DNA of 64,000 nt from Arctopsyche grandis (taxonomy: Eukaryota; Arthropoda; Insecta; Trichoptera; Hydropsychidae), in contig NC_135359.1 in the NCBI RefSeq assembly GCF_051622035.1, positions 32,889,501 to 32,953,500 of the forward strand, written 5' to 3'. This document shows positions 1 through 12,900 of the stretch, one piece after another. The notes under the pieces were generated by a model. That model was not told where the DNA came from. It ran no database searches and saw only the letters and a list, made by a program, of their open reading frames with translations. The position numbers and the translations under genes are program-made. The number at the start of each line of letters is the position of its first letter. The stretch's first letter is position 1.

Positions 1-200
1 TTAATGGTTAATTAAAATAAAAAATAAGATAATTAAAAGTCGATTAAAGATAGTCAATTTAATAGTTAAGATAATTAAAAGTCAATCTAAGATAGTCAAT
101 TTAATAGTTAAGATATTTAATAGTCAATTTAAGATAGTTTCATAGTAGTAGTAGAAGTAGGACAAGTATTAAATAGTTAAGACAAGTATTTAATAGATCG
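1..200. repeat. Degenerate AT-rich tandem repeat
   Basis: Three imperfect copies of a roughly 45-60 bp unit built from AAGATAGTCAATTTAATAG and TTAAGATA motifs. No coding potential. Confidence 0.55.
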
Positions 201-639
201 GTAATAATATTGTAGTGCATATATGATCAGTTATATACATATTTACATATATTAATCAATGTTTTATATTTGAGTCGTTTTATTTGAAAGTGGCGGAAGT
301 TCAATTTTCAGTTCCAAAAACACTTTCTGTTTGACATAATTCACTAATTGTTATTACTTATTTTAATTCGAATGTCCAGAATCTCGGAAAGGCAGAATAA
401 ACGTATTATAAGCCACCAGTATTTTTTTTTAAATATTGTTAAATGTAATATTTTAAATGTTTTGCGTAATATTTCTCGAAATAAAGAAAAATGGACTTAT
501 GCCATTTTGAAATATAACGGTTCATTTATCGATTAATATTTAAACTAAACGCTCAGTTTATGTTGACAGTTGGTTCTGTATTTGACATGTGGAGTTATAT
601 TATTTTGTGATGCTGAAAACACGAATTATTTCTAATTTT

Positions 640-1095
640 ATTAAATGGACATTTATGGAATGGACATTTGTAAATGGACATTTGTAAATGGACATTTGTA
701 AATGGACATTTTTAAATGGACATTTGTAAATGGACATTTGTAAATGGACATTTGTAAATGGACATTTTTAAATGGACATTTGTAAATGGACATTTGTAAA
801 TGGACATTTGTAAATGGACATTTGTAAATGGACATTTTTAAATGGACATTTGAATGAACATGAAAATGGAAATTCAACAAACGTATTTACACGATAATTA
901 TTTCTAATTTTATTAAATGGACATTTATGGAATGGACATTTGTAAATGGACATGGAAATGGAAATTCAAAAAACGTATTTACACGATAATTATTTCTAAT
1001 TTTATTAAATGGACATTTATGGAATGTACATTTGTAAATGGACATTTTTAAATGGACATTTGTAAACGGTCATTTGTAAATGGACATGGAAATGG
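640..1095. repeat. 14-bp minisatellite with higher-order structure
   Basis: Tandem array of a 14-bp unit, AAATGGACATTTGT, with a regular TTTT variant in place of TTGT. Three times the array is introduced by the same leader (CGATAATTATTTCTAATTTT followed by ATTAAATGGACATTTATGG), near 610, 885 and 985, so short arrays plus leader have themselves been duplicated. The open frames through it are artefacts of the repeat. Confidence 0.9.
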
Positions 1096-1230
1096 AAATT
1101 CAACAAACGTATTTACTGACCAATCTGATTAATTTAGTGACAAAATTTACTGACTGTTTACTCTAAGATAGTGACATTTAATAACTGACCAATATTAAGC
1201 TTTCTTTTTATTATTATTTTTTCGGTTATC

Positions 1231-2126
1231 TAATTATTTGCATCATATCTTCACAATAAAATAAAATTACAAACAAATGCATAAAAATTGAGAAGCGCTG
1301 GTTCGTATGATCCTATGTAGACGCATTTTACTGGTAATTTTAATGAAATGATTCTTTCTAGAATCAACTGACACTGAATAATTTCCGAATTTTTACTTAC
1401 CTACATATGTATACTTATGAATGTATGTACATATATCTTACATACATATAGGAAATGATGATTGATATAAATTCCAGAGCAAATTAAAAAAAAAATTAGC
1501 AACTCCTGTGATAAGAGGAGCTAGTTAAGAAATAATATGTTTTTCTACGTACGTATTTATTTAAAATTAATATAATATATTCATTTCAGTTCCATCAAAA
1601 AAATAGATAATTTAATTTCGACATTGACTATTGAACCTGTGTATATGCATAATTAAAAATAAAAAAATAATTTTTATGCTTTCCGATATCATTTATATGT
1701 GTAAATAGTATAATATACATATTTGAGCTATGGCGTATCATCACACGCTAGTACAAAGCTTAAAATTGGGCCCCCCTTATTTTTTTTAGTAAATATGATA
1801 AATTTAATTTTCTTATGTATTTTTTATTAGTTATTTACATACAATATGTATAAAAATCATCACTTGTCAGTGACTTGAAACTAATTAATCGCTGACTCGA
1901 AATCATGGGTATATTTCAAACTTTTGTAATATACTGCAATTTCGAAACGGTTTAAAAATGTGAAAATTATTATATTAAAAATAAGCAACTATTAAATTTA
2001 AATAAAAATCTAATTTTTAGATTATTAGAATTTTTAGCACTTTTTCTCGATGATTCTTGAAATCTCATTGCTTATATTTGATTGAAAGTTTTTGAACTTT
2101 TTCCGTTTATGCTGTACAGTCTAAAC
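1231..2126. other. Intergenic, nothing recognised
   Basis: AT-rich sequence downstream of gene A with scattered microsatellite-like TACATA motifs. No gene, RNA or bounded repeat could be supported. Confidence 0.5.
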
Positions 2127-2760
2127 CAGTGCTACTCAAACTTTTTCAGTTGGCAGACGAACATATGTATATTTTTCAATAACTCTCACGGACCAGCAAC
2201 TCATTTTTAAATAAAAAGGTTATATATGTATATGAGTGGAAACTTGTATAACAAATAAAAATAATATTAAATATAAGTATTTAAATTTATTTTATTGAAT
2301 TCAAAGAAGTACAATATTTATGTACTGATTAAGATGAAAAATGAAAAAAAAAAACAGAGACATGAAACATGAGCTTGTTTGTTATTAGGTAACTTATCCA
2401 GTCGTGGTTTTGTCGAAGACAATGAATGCCACACGTAATGGATCATGAATATTCACACTATTACGATATTTTGTCTTAATTAAACTCATGGTTGAGAAAC
2501 CAGTCTCGCAAAGGTAAGTTAATGCAAATGATAAAAGATTTTTCATTGCATGTTCTAAATATCTGAGAATTTGATCCAAAAGGACGTAAGTGAAGTTTTG
2601 GTTTAAAAAAAAAAATTAATTCTGGAGTTGTGGTCACATCAATTAGTTTATCTTCCAAATTAACTGATATATCATTGCATGGCAAAAATGGATTTCGTGT
2701 CATTTTTTCCCATTCGGGATCGTCATCTGGTGGGAAATAGAAATCGAATCCCTCTTATAA
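2127..2760 (-). pseudogene. hAT transposase relic (ZBED5-like)
   Basis: Decayed C-terminal part of a hAT-superfamily transposase. Minus-strand frames between 2700 and 2394 give NPFLPCNDISVNLEDKLIDV and, after a frame change, LSFALTYLCETGFSTMSLIK followed by TKYRNSVNIHDPLRVA, the dimerisation (hATC) region typical of ZBED5-type hAT proteins. At 2127 lies a terminal-repeat-like sequence (CAGTGCTACTCAAACTTTTT) that closely resembles hAT ends of this group. Frameshifts and the absence of the DDE core show it is dead. The right end is not defined. Confidence 0.72.
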
Positions 2761-4160
2761 ATTAAAAAAAAATGTTTGCGCATTCAACATTTTCATTATT
2801 TTCGGTGCATTAACCAATCCCGTATTGTGCATCGAATAAAATATTTTGGCATTATTAAGTGACCATTAAAAAATATGAAACGATCATTCGAAAAATAGAT
2901 TTTAGCATTAGAATGGATACAAAAAGTGGCGACGTTGCAGTCTTCCGCTATTGACAACTGTCAACTGTCAAAAGTGTTTACTTTTATTTACGTATTACGT
3001 ATGAATATGAATGATGATGTCAGGTCGTAGAGTCGAAGCCGAGGTCGTAGGTGTCGAAGGTCGCAAGCCGAAGAGTAAAAAAGAAGGAATCCAGTAGAGA
3101 GAAGCGTTGGTCGTTGTCGGTTTGTATTTTGGTATTCGCATCGTTGCCGTTACAGTTCATCTGTCATTTTAATACACATTTCATCCGCTTTTTAGTAGCA
3201 GATAATTTTTTCAATGAGCAAAGTTTCTAATGCAATCTGTATCCGTCATTTAGAAATGCACACATTTTTTTTATAATGTTCAGAAACTTTTTTTAATGTA
3301 CAAAATTTTTTTTAAATTTTTTAAATGCACATTTATTTCATAAAATGGACGTTTAAATTATTCCCATACTATAAATTCTTACCAAAAATTAGATAAAATA
3401 GAAAATGATCACCATATCAATAACTATTATGTATATTAGACCTATGTAAGATGTGTTGTGAACATAATTTATAAAAAATAAAAAGCATTTAAAAATCAAA
3501 AATCAAATTGACTTTTAGCTTTCATTCCACTGTTATTATTTTATCATTACAAATATAGATTTTTTTTCTTCTCAAAGGTGCCCTGCTTAAGGAGAATACG
3601 CCAATATATTATACAATAGAAATTGTATTTATTACTATATTAAATCATTTTCAAAGTTGCTATAAAAATATACATAAATGAAAAATTAAACGTTAAATAT
3701 ATGTAACTTGTTTCATCTGTAAAAATTAACTTAATTGGAAACGAACAAATACGTACATATATATGTACATGTCTAACTTATTAAAAAAATCAATCTAATT
3801 TATTCAAATTTAACCACTGTGCATTGATATTTTTCCGAATTTAAAATACTTGTACTTTATACCTTCATTACTAATAAACATGTATAATGACGATGCTATG
3901 GATTATTTATACGACTAATGGTTTCTGGAATCCATTAATATAGCTTAAAATATGAGGTTTTTTTATATCTTTCGAATCCTAACGTATTTTATGTACTATG
4001 TACATATAAATTAAGAAATTACTCGGCTCTTATTGGATTTAAATCCGAATATAATAAGTTAAACTGAAAAACACTATAACAAAATCAAAGTATGAAAAGA
4101 GCACCAAAAATATAACATGGGAAGAATCCCACTTTTCTCGATACTTATTTTATTTTATTT
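2761..4160. other. Intergenic, nothing firm recognised
   Basis: AT-rich DNA. A slightly GC-richer patch near 3010-3130 contains repeats of GTCGAAG/GTCGTAG but no coherent frame. Confidence 0.45.
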
Positions 4161-4164
4161 TAGA

Positions 4165-4588
4165 TAGATATATACCAGGGAGGCTTGACAGGAAGACCCC
4201 AACGCGCTTTTCTGGACAATTAATTACAAACAATGTAGCATTTTATTATTACATAAATCACTGTATTTCCAGAAGCTGAAGAACACGAAATAACAATCAA
4301 TTAATTAACAATTAATCCATTGAGACATCTATGGATTTTAGATTTGTACATAATTTTTACAAATTGTACATTCAATAAATACAGAAGATTTGTGACAACA
4401 GGAAAGATGATTTTTTGCTAATTTTGAGGAACCGTTTCAACAATGATCAGATAAAATTGGCACACTCTGATAAGAAACGATCGATTTGGAGTCACAAATA
4501 CCCCCGAATCTAACCAGCAGTATAGCGGATTGAACACACTGATCACTTGGTGCTTAACATATACGCTACCAGTAAGCCACACTGCTGG
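4165..4588 (-). mobile_element. tRNA-derived SINE, near full length
   Basis: Minus-strand copy of the same family as 46633-47080. The tRNA-like head is at the right (4500-4588, with AGCAGTGTGGCTTACTGGTA and the repeated AACCAGCAGTATAGCGG border). The body includes GAACCGTTTCAACAATGATC (written on the plus strand), and the tail at the left is the AGGCTTGACAGGAAG / CCAGGGAGGC hairpin end. Some 85 % identity to the other copies by eye. Confidence 0.72.
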
Positions 4589-4909
4589 ATTATTTCATTA
4601 TTTAAAAATTTCCTGAAAATGCGCACGAACTTATGTACTGACCTGATAGTATGTTATAGTCATAAACTACAAGCTTAGTTCATTCATACATTTAAAATGA
4701 ATACATACACATATATAATCCTATACATACATACCTATATAATTTTATGAACTTCAAATAAACTTATATTTATTTTCAGTCTCCGTCACGGGCCCGAATG
4801 TGAAACGCCCGAAAACGCAAATATCGGAAGGCAACGATTGAAAATCGAAAGATCTTAAGTCGAAAGATAAAAAAAAGGATGCATGGTAAACGGTACATAC
4901 TCACGTACA

Positions 4910-4995
4910 TACTCGCTTAATTTGCGCGAGCAGAATACAACAGGAACAAGAGGAACAGGCTTTTCCTCCCGTATTCTGCGCGCGCACATTAATAA
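4910..4995. repeat. Partial hAT-type foldback MITE
   Basis: Contains GCGCGAGCAGAATAC and its near inverted repeat GTATTCTGCGCGCGC around AGGAACAGGC. It matches the core of the complete MITE at 59947-60107 but the termini are missing. Confidence 0.5.
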
Positions 4996-5188
4996 AATAA
5001 CAATGCACAGTAGTTAAACTCTTCGGAAGGTGGTTGTATTGATGAAAGAGTAGAAATAAAGTGGTCAGAGTCTTAAAACACTATCATAAATATAATTTAT
5101 AGGTCAAACACATGTACATATACTCGTATGTATGTACATGTGTTTTTCACGCAATTTAAACCAAGAATTCAATATAAAATATAAATTA

Positions 5189-5395
5189 CTAGTGGTTTAA
5201 CCCGGCTTCGCTCGGTATTTGTAATATAAACCGCTTAAACATGGCTAATCTAATAGTAAACATTTTATTAAATTTATTTGATTAGTTTTATTTTATTTGA
5301 ATATTCATTTCTATTTTTATTAAATTTAACGACACGGGTTCTACGAACCAAAACATACATACAAAGTCTCTTTCGAAATTATATAATATATTAGA
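5189..5395 (-). mobile_element. Non-autonomous Helitron-like element, family 1
   Basis: On the minus strand it begins TCTAATATATTATATAATTT after an A and ends with a small hairpin (GAGCGAAGCCGGG) about 10 nt before CTAG, followed by T: the A^TC...CTAG^T insertion signature of Helitrons. No Rep/Hel coding sequence. Related copies: 20326-20652, 43360-43852 and 45432-46190. Confidence 0.72.
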
Positions 5396-5425
5396 TGTAT
5401 AAGTAAATGTTTTTATATTTTATTA

Positions 5426-6103
5426 GGTGGCACGACAAATCAGCGCACACCAACTTAGCGCCAACTCAGCGCAACGACAATTCAGCGCAAAATCAAAGTT
5501 TTAAATGCATTTTCGAAAATAATCATATTGAAATTGTCGGCCATATCTATGTACATGATAATTTCATAAATGCGAATAAATTTATTTGAAACTCTTTGTG
5601 CCTTGAAATATTAAGCAAGCAGGGTTTCTCAACTAAAGCGGACAGTAATTTTTTTTTTCAAATATATTTTTAGCTATCCAAACTTTTGCGTATGCAGGGT
5701 CTCTAAACTAAGGTTCGCAAATCATCATTATGAATAAAAAATGGGAGAATCTTTGGTTTTCGATTTTTTCCCCAAAAATTATTTCTTAAAAAGTGTTTCC
5801 ACACCAGGATACACAGTAAAAAATTGGACGTATGAACGAATTCTAGACCAAGGTTTCGCAAGCCCGTATTCATGGGTTCTGCTATTCATATCTAAAATGT
5901 ACGCATATACGTATGTATGTATTGACGTATTTATCGACCATTGATTTAAATTATCGTGCGTTTCAATGGGTGACCATATCGTGCAATTCAACCAATTTAA
6001 AACTTATTGAAACAATTGATTTTGCGTTGAATTGTCGTTGCGCTGAGTTTTCTGCGCTGAAAGGTCGGCGCTAAGTTGGTTTGCGCTGAGATGTTGGTTC
6101 GCC
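5426..6103. mobile_element. Mutator-like (MULE) non-autonomous element with 9-bp TSD
   Basis: 678 bp bounded by a perfect 9-bp direct repeat ATTTTATTA (5417-5425 and 6104-6112). Long inverted termini start GGTGGCACGAC and GGCGAACCAACATC and are built of short repeats such as CAGCGCAAACCAACTTAGCG and CAACGACAATTCAGCGCAAA. A 9-bp duplication with long TIRs is the hallmark of MULEs. No transposase reading frame survives. Confidence 0.68.
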
Positions 6104-6184
6104 ATTTTATTACTATTGCATTTAAAATGTTTCTTTGTATGCTTTTTCAGAATTAAATCTGTCATTTAGTTCTAACTTGTGATC

Positions 6185-6453
6185 CGAGATAATTTTAATA
6201 TATATATGTACATATATAAAAACGGACTCGATGTACATATGTGGGTATGTACATATGTAGTGGGCACGTGGTCAAGTATGAAGATTTCAAAAAAACTAAT
6301 TTCAGAATACCGGGAGTATACATACGTTATCGTTATATCGTATACGTTATAGACGAGCGATCGTGTCGAAGAGCCGCGGGGAAGCGGAGAAGCGGAGGGT
6401 GTAGAGCGTCTGATATGTGCTCCTGATATTGAGCATCTGACTTGGAACGGGTG

Positions 6454-6486
<33 letters not shown>

Positions 6487-6692
6487 TTAATTCATCATTT
6501 CGAACTAGCGAACGGGTTGGATCGGCGAGCGTGTAATGCGCGCACTCAACTTATTACTATTTATACGTGCGCGCACCTATAAATTACCTTAAATTATATT
6601 TATATACATATATATAATATATACATTTATTTTAATTCGTGTATCAATTCCTTTCCGAAACCACCCGTTGAAATCTACGGGCACATCACTAG
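6185..6692 (+). mobile_element. Helitron-like element, family 2, with CA microsatellite
   Basis: The 3' end has a hairpin CCCGTTGAAATCTACGGG 10 nt before CTAG^T at 6692. The 5' end is uncertain but includes ATATATAAAAACGG, like the 5' end of the family-2 copy at 32512-33255. A (CA)n run lies at 6453-6482. Only the 3' end is well defined. Confidence 0.5.
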
Positions 6693-6890
6693 TTATACAT
6701 ATACATATTGTTCTTCTTTTCATGTAAAGTATTAGTTACTCGAGAATGAGCTTCGAGAAGTTGTTTAACATTTAACCAGGAAAACCCCAATCCAAAAATT
6801 TTCAGCACCTATTATACCTATATTTTAAGCACATGCGAAGTTTAATGTTTTGAGTATTGAAACAACACGTAAAATAACACGAAATTTCGC

Positions 6891-6896
6891 TTTATT
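6891..6896 (-). promoter_or_regulatory. Candidate polyadenylation signal of gene A
   Basis: AATAAA on the minus strand, about 50 nt after the stop codon of gene A. Position and motif fit a poly(A) signal. No equally clear AATAAA was seen just after the stops of B and C. Confidence 0.4.
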
Positions 6897-6943
6897 TGTA
6901 CCTATACAAGTATATACAGATTTAGATATTAAATTATATAATG

Positions 6944-9900
6944 CTAAGTTTTGGCAACTATTTCATATGGCATTTTACCGCTTTTCGAATCATTTGGATT
7001 GTCAGTGTTTGTTTCTTTGCTGGTCTTCAGGTAGTCGAATAATATTTTATTGAGAGCAATAGAAGGGGATTCGAACAATATGGTGAAAATATATGAGGCT
7101 GCAAACGACAACACCATCAAAGCTGGTCCCATAAATAGCTGAAATTAAATTAAATCATTTCAACATTATAATAAGAACTATTTCCATTTTGTATAATATA
7201 TGTAGGTTACAAAGATTTGATCTTAACAACAGTCTGTATATAACAGGAAACACCACAGTAGAATTTTAAGTTGGAAAATAAGAACTTTGAAATATTTCTG
7301 AGTAACTTTCGTGCCACCGATGCTGTTCCTGTTCGCAACTAATCGATAGGAACATATTAATTTAAAGTCCACATATTAATGTAAATGGCCAACAACTATC
7401 GCATGTCCAACGACTGTAATGTTTCACTGTTTTCACTGTAGGGATTCCAAAACCAGTAGCAACGAAACCGATTAACCGATCAAAACCAGTATTTACACTG
7501 CAAACGACAAAACGCTCGGTAAACCGGTTAACCGGTTAATAGATAATTAGAACATATGTATGTACATATATACAGTTATATATAATATGTATATGTATGT
7601 TAAGGTTCCCGGAAAGATGCACTAAATTGCACTGAATAGTAGCGCAGATTCCAAAAGTCATCATTTTCAAAGGCGCTATAGAATTTCACAAAAAAAGGTT
7701 AGCACCCTCGGATAACATACAAATAACCCTCGACGCTTTTTTGTGGAATTCTATTGCGTTAGAGAACAAATTTTCCAAGATGCTCAAGGAGAACCTTGAG
7801 CATCTTGGAAAATTTGGATGTCTCGAGAGTGCAACTATCTCGAGTGCAGTTTTCCGGTCACCGTATGTTAAACATTATTTTTTACGGAAAAGAAACTGAA
7901 TTTTAAGTAAATGAACATAATTGGCACGATAGTAAATATGTTTTACAAGAGAAGGTGTATTTTTGATTGTATAAAAATTAGAAGTATGTTAAAAAAAAAC
8001 GATTTTTTTAAATTAATAAAAACCTTATTACTTTCAGTCTATGTCTTATTCTATGTCTATCCACGTCTATATACCTTAATTTTAAAAATTCGGTTAGCCG
8101 GTTATTTCATTAAAAAAAAATCATTGAAAAACCGATTAACATAATTTTCCGGTCAATTGAAGACCCTTAGTTCTTTGTGTGCCAACAATATACTAATAAT
8201 ATATGTATATAAACAAATATATGTATTAATACTCAAATGTTATATGTTGATACGATACGAGTAGCTTGGACCAAATAGTTTGGACGAGTAACTTGGATAT
8301 TCAAAAACAGATGGATCGCCTGATGCCACGCTGCGAGTAGCGTCCAAGTTACGTGTGCAAGCTACTCGAATCGTGTCAACTCAATATAAGACAATTCGTT
8401 AGTTAATTCGCATATTACTATGAAAGTCAACTTTTTTTGAACAAGAACAACTTACGATATTGGAAACCTCTATATGGTAAGCATAATCCGAAATGGTCAT
8501 TATCAAATACAAAACCACAGAATTTAAGAGATACGCCATGTAAGTCAACCGAGACAAAGGATACCAGCATTTGGCACCGAAAATCTTCGTAAACACACCT
8601 GGAAACATTCAAATCAAATTTTATTTAATCCGAACTACACTGTGACATATTTAAACAGACAAATATTGACCTCCATTCCTAGTTTCACAGATAATCAAAG
8701 CCCAGGAGATTCCAACAGCCCACAGAATCCTAGACAAACCCGTATAGGCAGCGCTATAGGCCAAACTGACGTCACGATCAGTGATTCCGAATAGAATGCA
8801 CATATTCAGTAAGAACACCGCAAACCATATCAACCTTATAGATCGCTGTAATTATTGAATATATATTTTACATAAGCAAGATGTGTATAATATGCATGAT
8901 TAGTATACTGATGTCTCACTATGCTGAGGGGAAGTGTCTTCTTCAAATGGTATACTAAATAAGCAGCGTAAACGCCGATGAGATATGCTCCAATTCTTAC
9001 TATTGGGTTGCCGTAAAATGTTTCCATGTTTGTGAAGAATTCGTCTAAGCTGAAATCATGAGTCAATTTATTTAATGAAGTCGAACGAAGCCGATAGCTC
9101 TCAATTCAGTTTGGTTAAAAATAATCGTTTAGAAAACTTTGACAAAGAAATTTGACAAAAAATTTTTATCTGGGGTCTTGAAAATCTAAAATTGAAAAGG
9201 TATCGCACCACATAAAGAATCTCAAGGTCATATTTTCTCATTAAAATATATTTGCAAAAAAGCACTTTTGACCAAAGGTGAATATTGAAATGTATATAGA
9301 ATTATATATGATTTAATTATTTATATATTTATAAATTTATAGATTAATAAATAATTTAAATAAAGTCATAAGGCCACATAATTTTTCAAAAAATAAAAAA
9401 ATTATGATTTTAGTAAATTTAAAATTTAAAATTTATATTAATTATTGATATAAAATTATATATCCTTATGAGAAATTAATGTGGCGGTGCAATTTATTAT
9501 ATTTTAATTATTGAATATAGTTTTTTATTCTTCCAGTTCATAGAAATCTCTTTCTCAAAAACATAAAATGATTCACAAACTATATACATATAGGCTTGAG
9601 AACTATTAGCCATATTTAATATAGGTCAAAATTTATAAAGAATAAACGCGTGAAACGCGTTGTATACGATAATTTATCTCCAACGTAATGGCAGACGATA
9701 TATTAACGTATATTGATGACCAAAGTGAGCAATATGGTAAAGTATGAAAACGATCGGATAAGAGATAAGAGATATAAAAAATGACGTCTTATGGTGCCTA
9801 CGGACTAAACCAACGACGATTTTGGGCCAACTTTTTAACCAGCAGTAGCGTACAAAATATCGAAATAAAAATTAAATTTTAAAATTGAAATTAAATATCA

Positions 9901-12900
9901 AAATCAAGCTAAAGAGCGAGATTGAGCTAAAATTAGATCATCGTTGATGTTTTGAATTACAACAATGTTTTGAATTACGACGATACGCATTTAAAACCAG
10001 AGAAATATTATAATTTCTCTGCTTACGAGCGAAAAAAAATATTGTTAAAGTCATCACGAGATGTTACTGTATTTCCACGTGGATGATCGATAAAAAAAAA
10101 ACAATTCATAAAAAAACGCGGTGTCGGAAGTCGGTGATTTGTCAAAGGGTTTTTTTTCTTTCGTCGAAATAAAATTAATAACCACACATTATCCGATAAA
10201 TTTTACCTCTGAAATGATTTAATTACTTGATTTATTTCGACGAGAGAAACAATTGAAGAATAAAAAAATTCGTTTGATGTGACCGACAACACCCCGGGTT
10301 AGCAAAAATCGTTGGATCACCCATACTAATACATGATATATTCTCAGTAACTGCGCATTACGGGGAAGTAAAAATAATAATTCTTTGATGTTTTTTCGAT
10401 CTTAGTGCGTATCTTCGTAAGTCAAAACATCTTCGACAAACAAAAGTCGAGGATTACCTGTATGTGATTGTTGATGATCTAATTTTAGGTCAATCTCGAA
10501 AATTTATTTAAATTGTCCATGTTCTGTTTAAACTTTCAATATATAATTTTAATTTTATTTTAATGATTATAATTTAATTTTGATAATTGAATTTAATTTT
10601 AATATAATAATAATAGTTTTAATTTTGATATTTAATTTCAATTTTTAAATTTAATTTTTATTTCGATATTTTGTACGCTACTGGTTTTAAAAGTTGGCCT
10701 GTGGGCCATTCGTTGGCTTGGTGCGTACGCACCATTAAACGAAGACCATGTGAAACGTAAAGGAGGTTAGTAAAAAAAATACTCATTTACAAAGGAATAA
10801 AATTCGCTTCGTGAACAGAATATACAGTATAGCTGATGCTTCCGAAGAAGATGACCGTCATCAGACTTGCAGCAGTTTTAAAACACCTAAAAACATTCAC
10901 ATGTCATTAAAACAATAATTTCAATCAAACGTGACATAATTTGATACCACTTTTTAAACACACATTGTAGACAAAATTAGCAAAAAGCTAGTGATGACGA
11001 AATATTGCATATCGTTGCTTAGGTACCAGCTCCAAGACATGCACATTTCATTCTGGGGAGATAAATTGTTTATGTACAGAATATTTCGCCACCAGTATTT
11101 GGGACATGTCAAATCGTTCCTTTCGTTGTTCCAAAATGGGGTAGCTCTGTATCGCCACTTGAATATCACCGTGGTCACCCCCAATGTAATCATATACGAT
11201 GGGGTCAATCTGTAAAGTTAAAATCACAATAAAATAAAATTGACCTTTTAATTTTCAATTATATAAATATTATACCTTAAGAATCTTTTGAGAACAATGA
11301 CACCAAATAGTTTCGCTCGTTCTAGTACATTGTGCTTTTTCGTCTTCGACTTGTTGTATTCAGCTTGAAAGAACGAAGAAGCTAATAAATACCCGCTGGA
11401 AAGCATTAATTATTATTTAAAATCTGCCATTGAGCCTGTTGACATGTACATAAATGATTCTGAGGCCCACAAATTGTGCGATTCGTCTTCCAACTAGTAT
11501 ATACATATTACAGTGGCGTGCCGTCCATGGATGCTGTGGATGCTGCGCATCCCTTAAAATTTACGTCAAAAATATTTTCATACCGTTTGTTTTCTGAATT
11601 TCTTAGTTTTATTTCTCTTTCATTTATTTTTGATTATGTGATTATGATATATTTATGTATACACATTTTTTTATCGGATCCAAAATTGACATAAATAAGC
11701 ATCCCCGTTGAAAGGTTAAAGCCGACTGCGCGACCGGTGCTTGTTTCGCATCAAACTAGCATCGCCATGGATGCTGAAGCTCTCTACAAATCTTGTACGC
11801 ATGCGCACAAGTGAGCTGTCCACTCTTGCGTATGCGCATGAGTGAGACTCTACAGTCGTCTCATTCGTGCGACACTTGCTGAGTTGTGCCCTTTTGAAAT
11901 TAAATTAAATCTCCTTTTGCGTATTTATGGAATTAATTCGCTTTTTATGTATGGACTTTCGCTTGATTCGTTGATGGATATTTCGTACGTTACGTCCTAA
12001 GTTATTTACTTTTATTATTTTATTATAATTTATTACGTCCTAAATTATTATTTATTATGGCCCTAAATATAGACAGTCAATAATAATTGCAATTGTTTAA
12101 TTAAAAATGTACTAAAAAGGGCATTTGCTTCTCTGCCATATCATGAAAAAGAGAATATTGTTGAATCCAATACCCACACCAATATTGAATATTCATTCAA
12201 AAACGAAAACATATCAAAGACATTTTAATAAATATGAATCTGACAAAGTTTCGAATAATAAAATGAAATTTAGAAAAATAAACTGATCGTTTTTTGGACA
12301 GCATCCTCTGGTTGAAAAGTCACCGCACGCCACTGGTAGATATGTATGAAGCTTATTACTAATAAGTTATTAGTAGAGGTAGGATAGTCACAGTGCTATC
12401 CATTGTTCGGCAAACCTTTAACAATGCATTTACAACCTTTGAACAATACACGGCCCCCTCAGGCTCCGGTGACTAGTTATTAGTTAACGTATAATCATCT
12501 GAGGGGTCATGGGTTCCAAATGAATTTGCAACCATTATTTGAATATAATTTCAAATTATAGTCAAATAATGGTTAGTTACATTAATTTAGTTACTATTTA
12601 AATACAATTATTATATCATTTTTACACAAATTAATTTTTCATATCAGAAAATCTATCCAAAATACCATAACCTTGTAGCTTTAGTACAAAAATGCTCCTG
12701 TAATGCTTGAGATTAGATAATCACAAACTATGGAAACACACTTTTAGTGCGTTATACAATTTCAGTACCAAAAGAATAAATAAAAGTAATAACAACTAAC
12801 CTTATGCAGAAGAACGTGTCAACTGAAAACTGCAACACAGTTACTATTTGCGCCCAAAAATTGTCCGATAAATGGAACATTTTCACCTGATTATCGTAGA

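Noticed and set aside
653-953. Cys-rich minus-strand frames with a repeating NVHLQMSIYKCPF pattern
   Set aside because: Translation of the 14-bp minisatellite; the protein period is only the DNA period.
6453-6482. CA repeat as a possible CRISPR-like or regulatory array
   Set aside because: Plain dinucleotide microsatellite, also at 33199, both inside Helitron-like elements.
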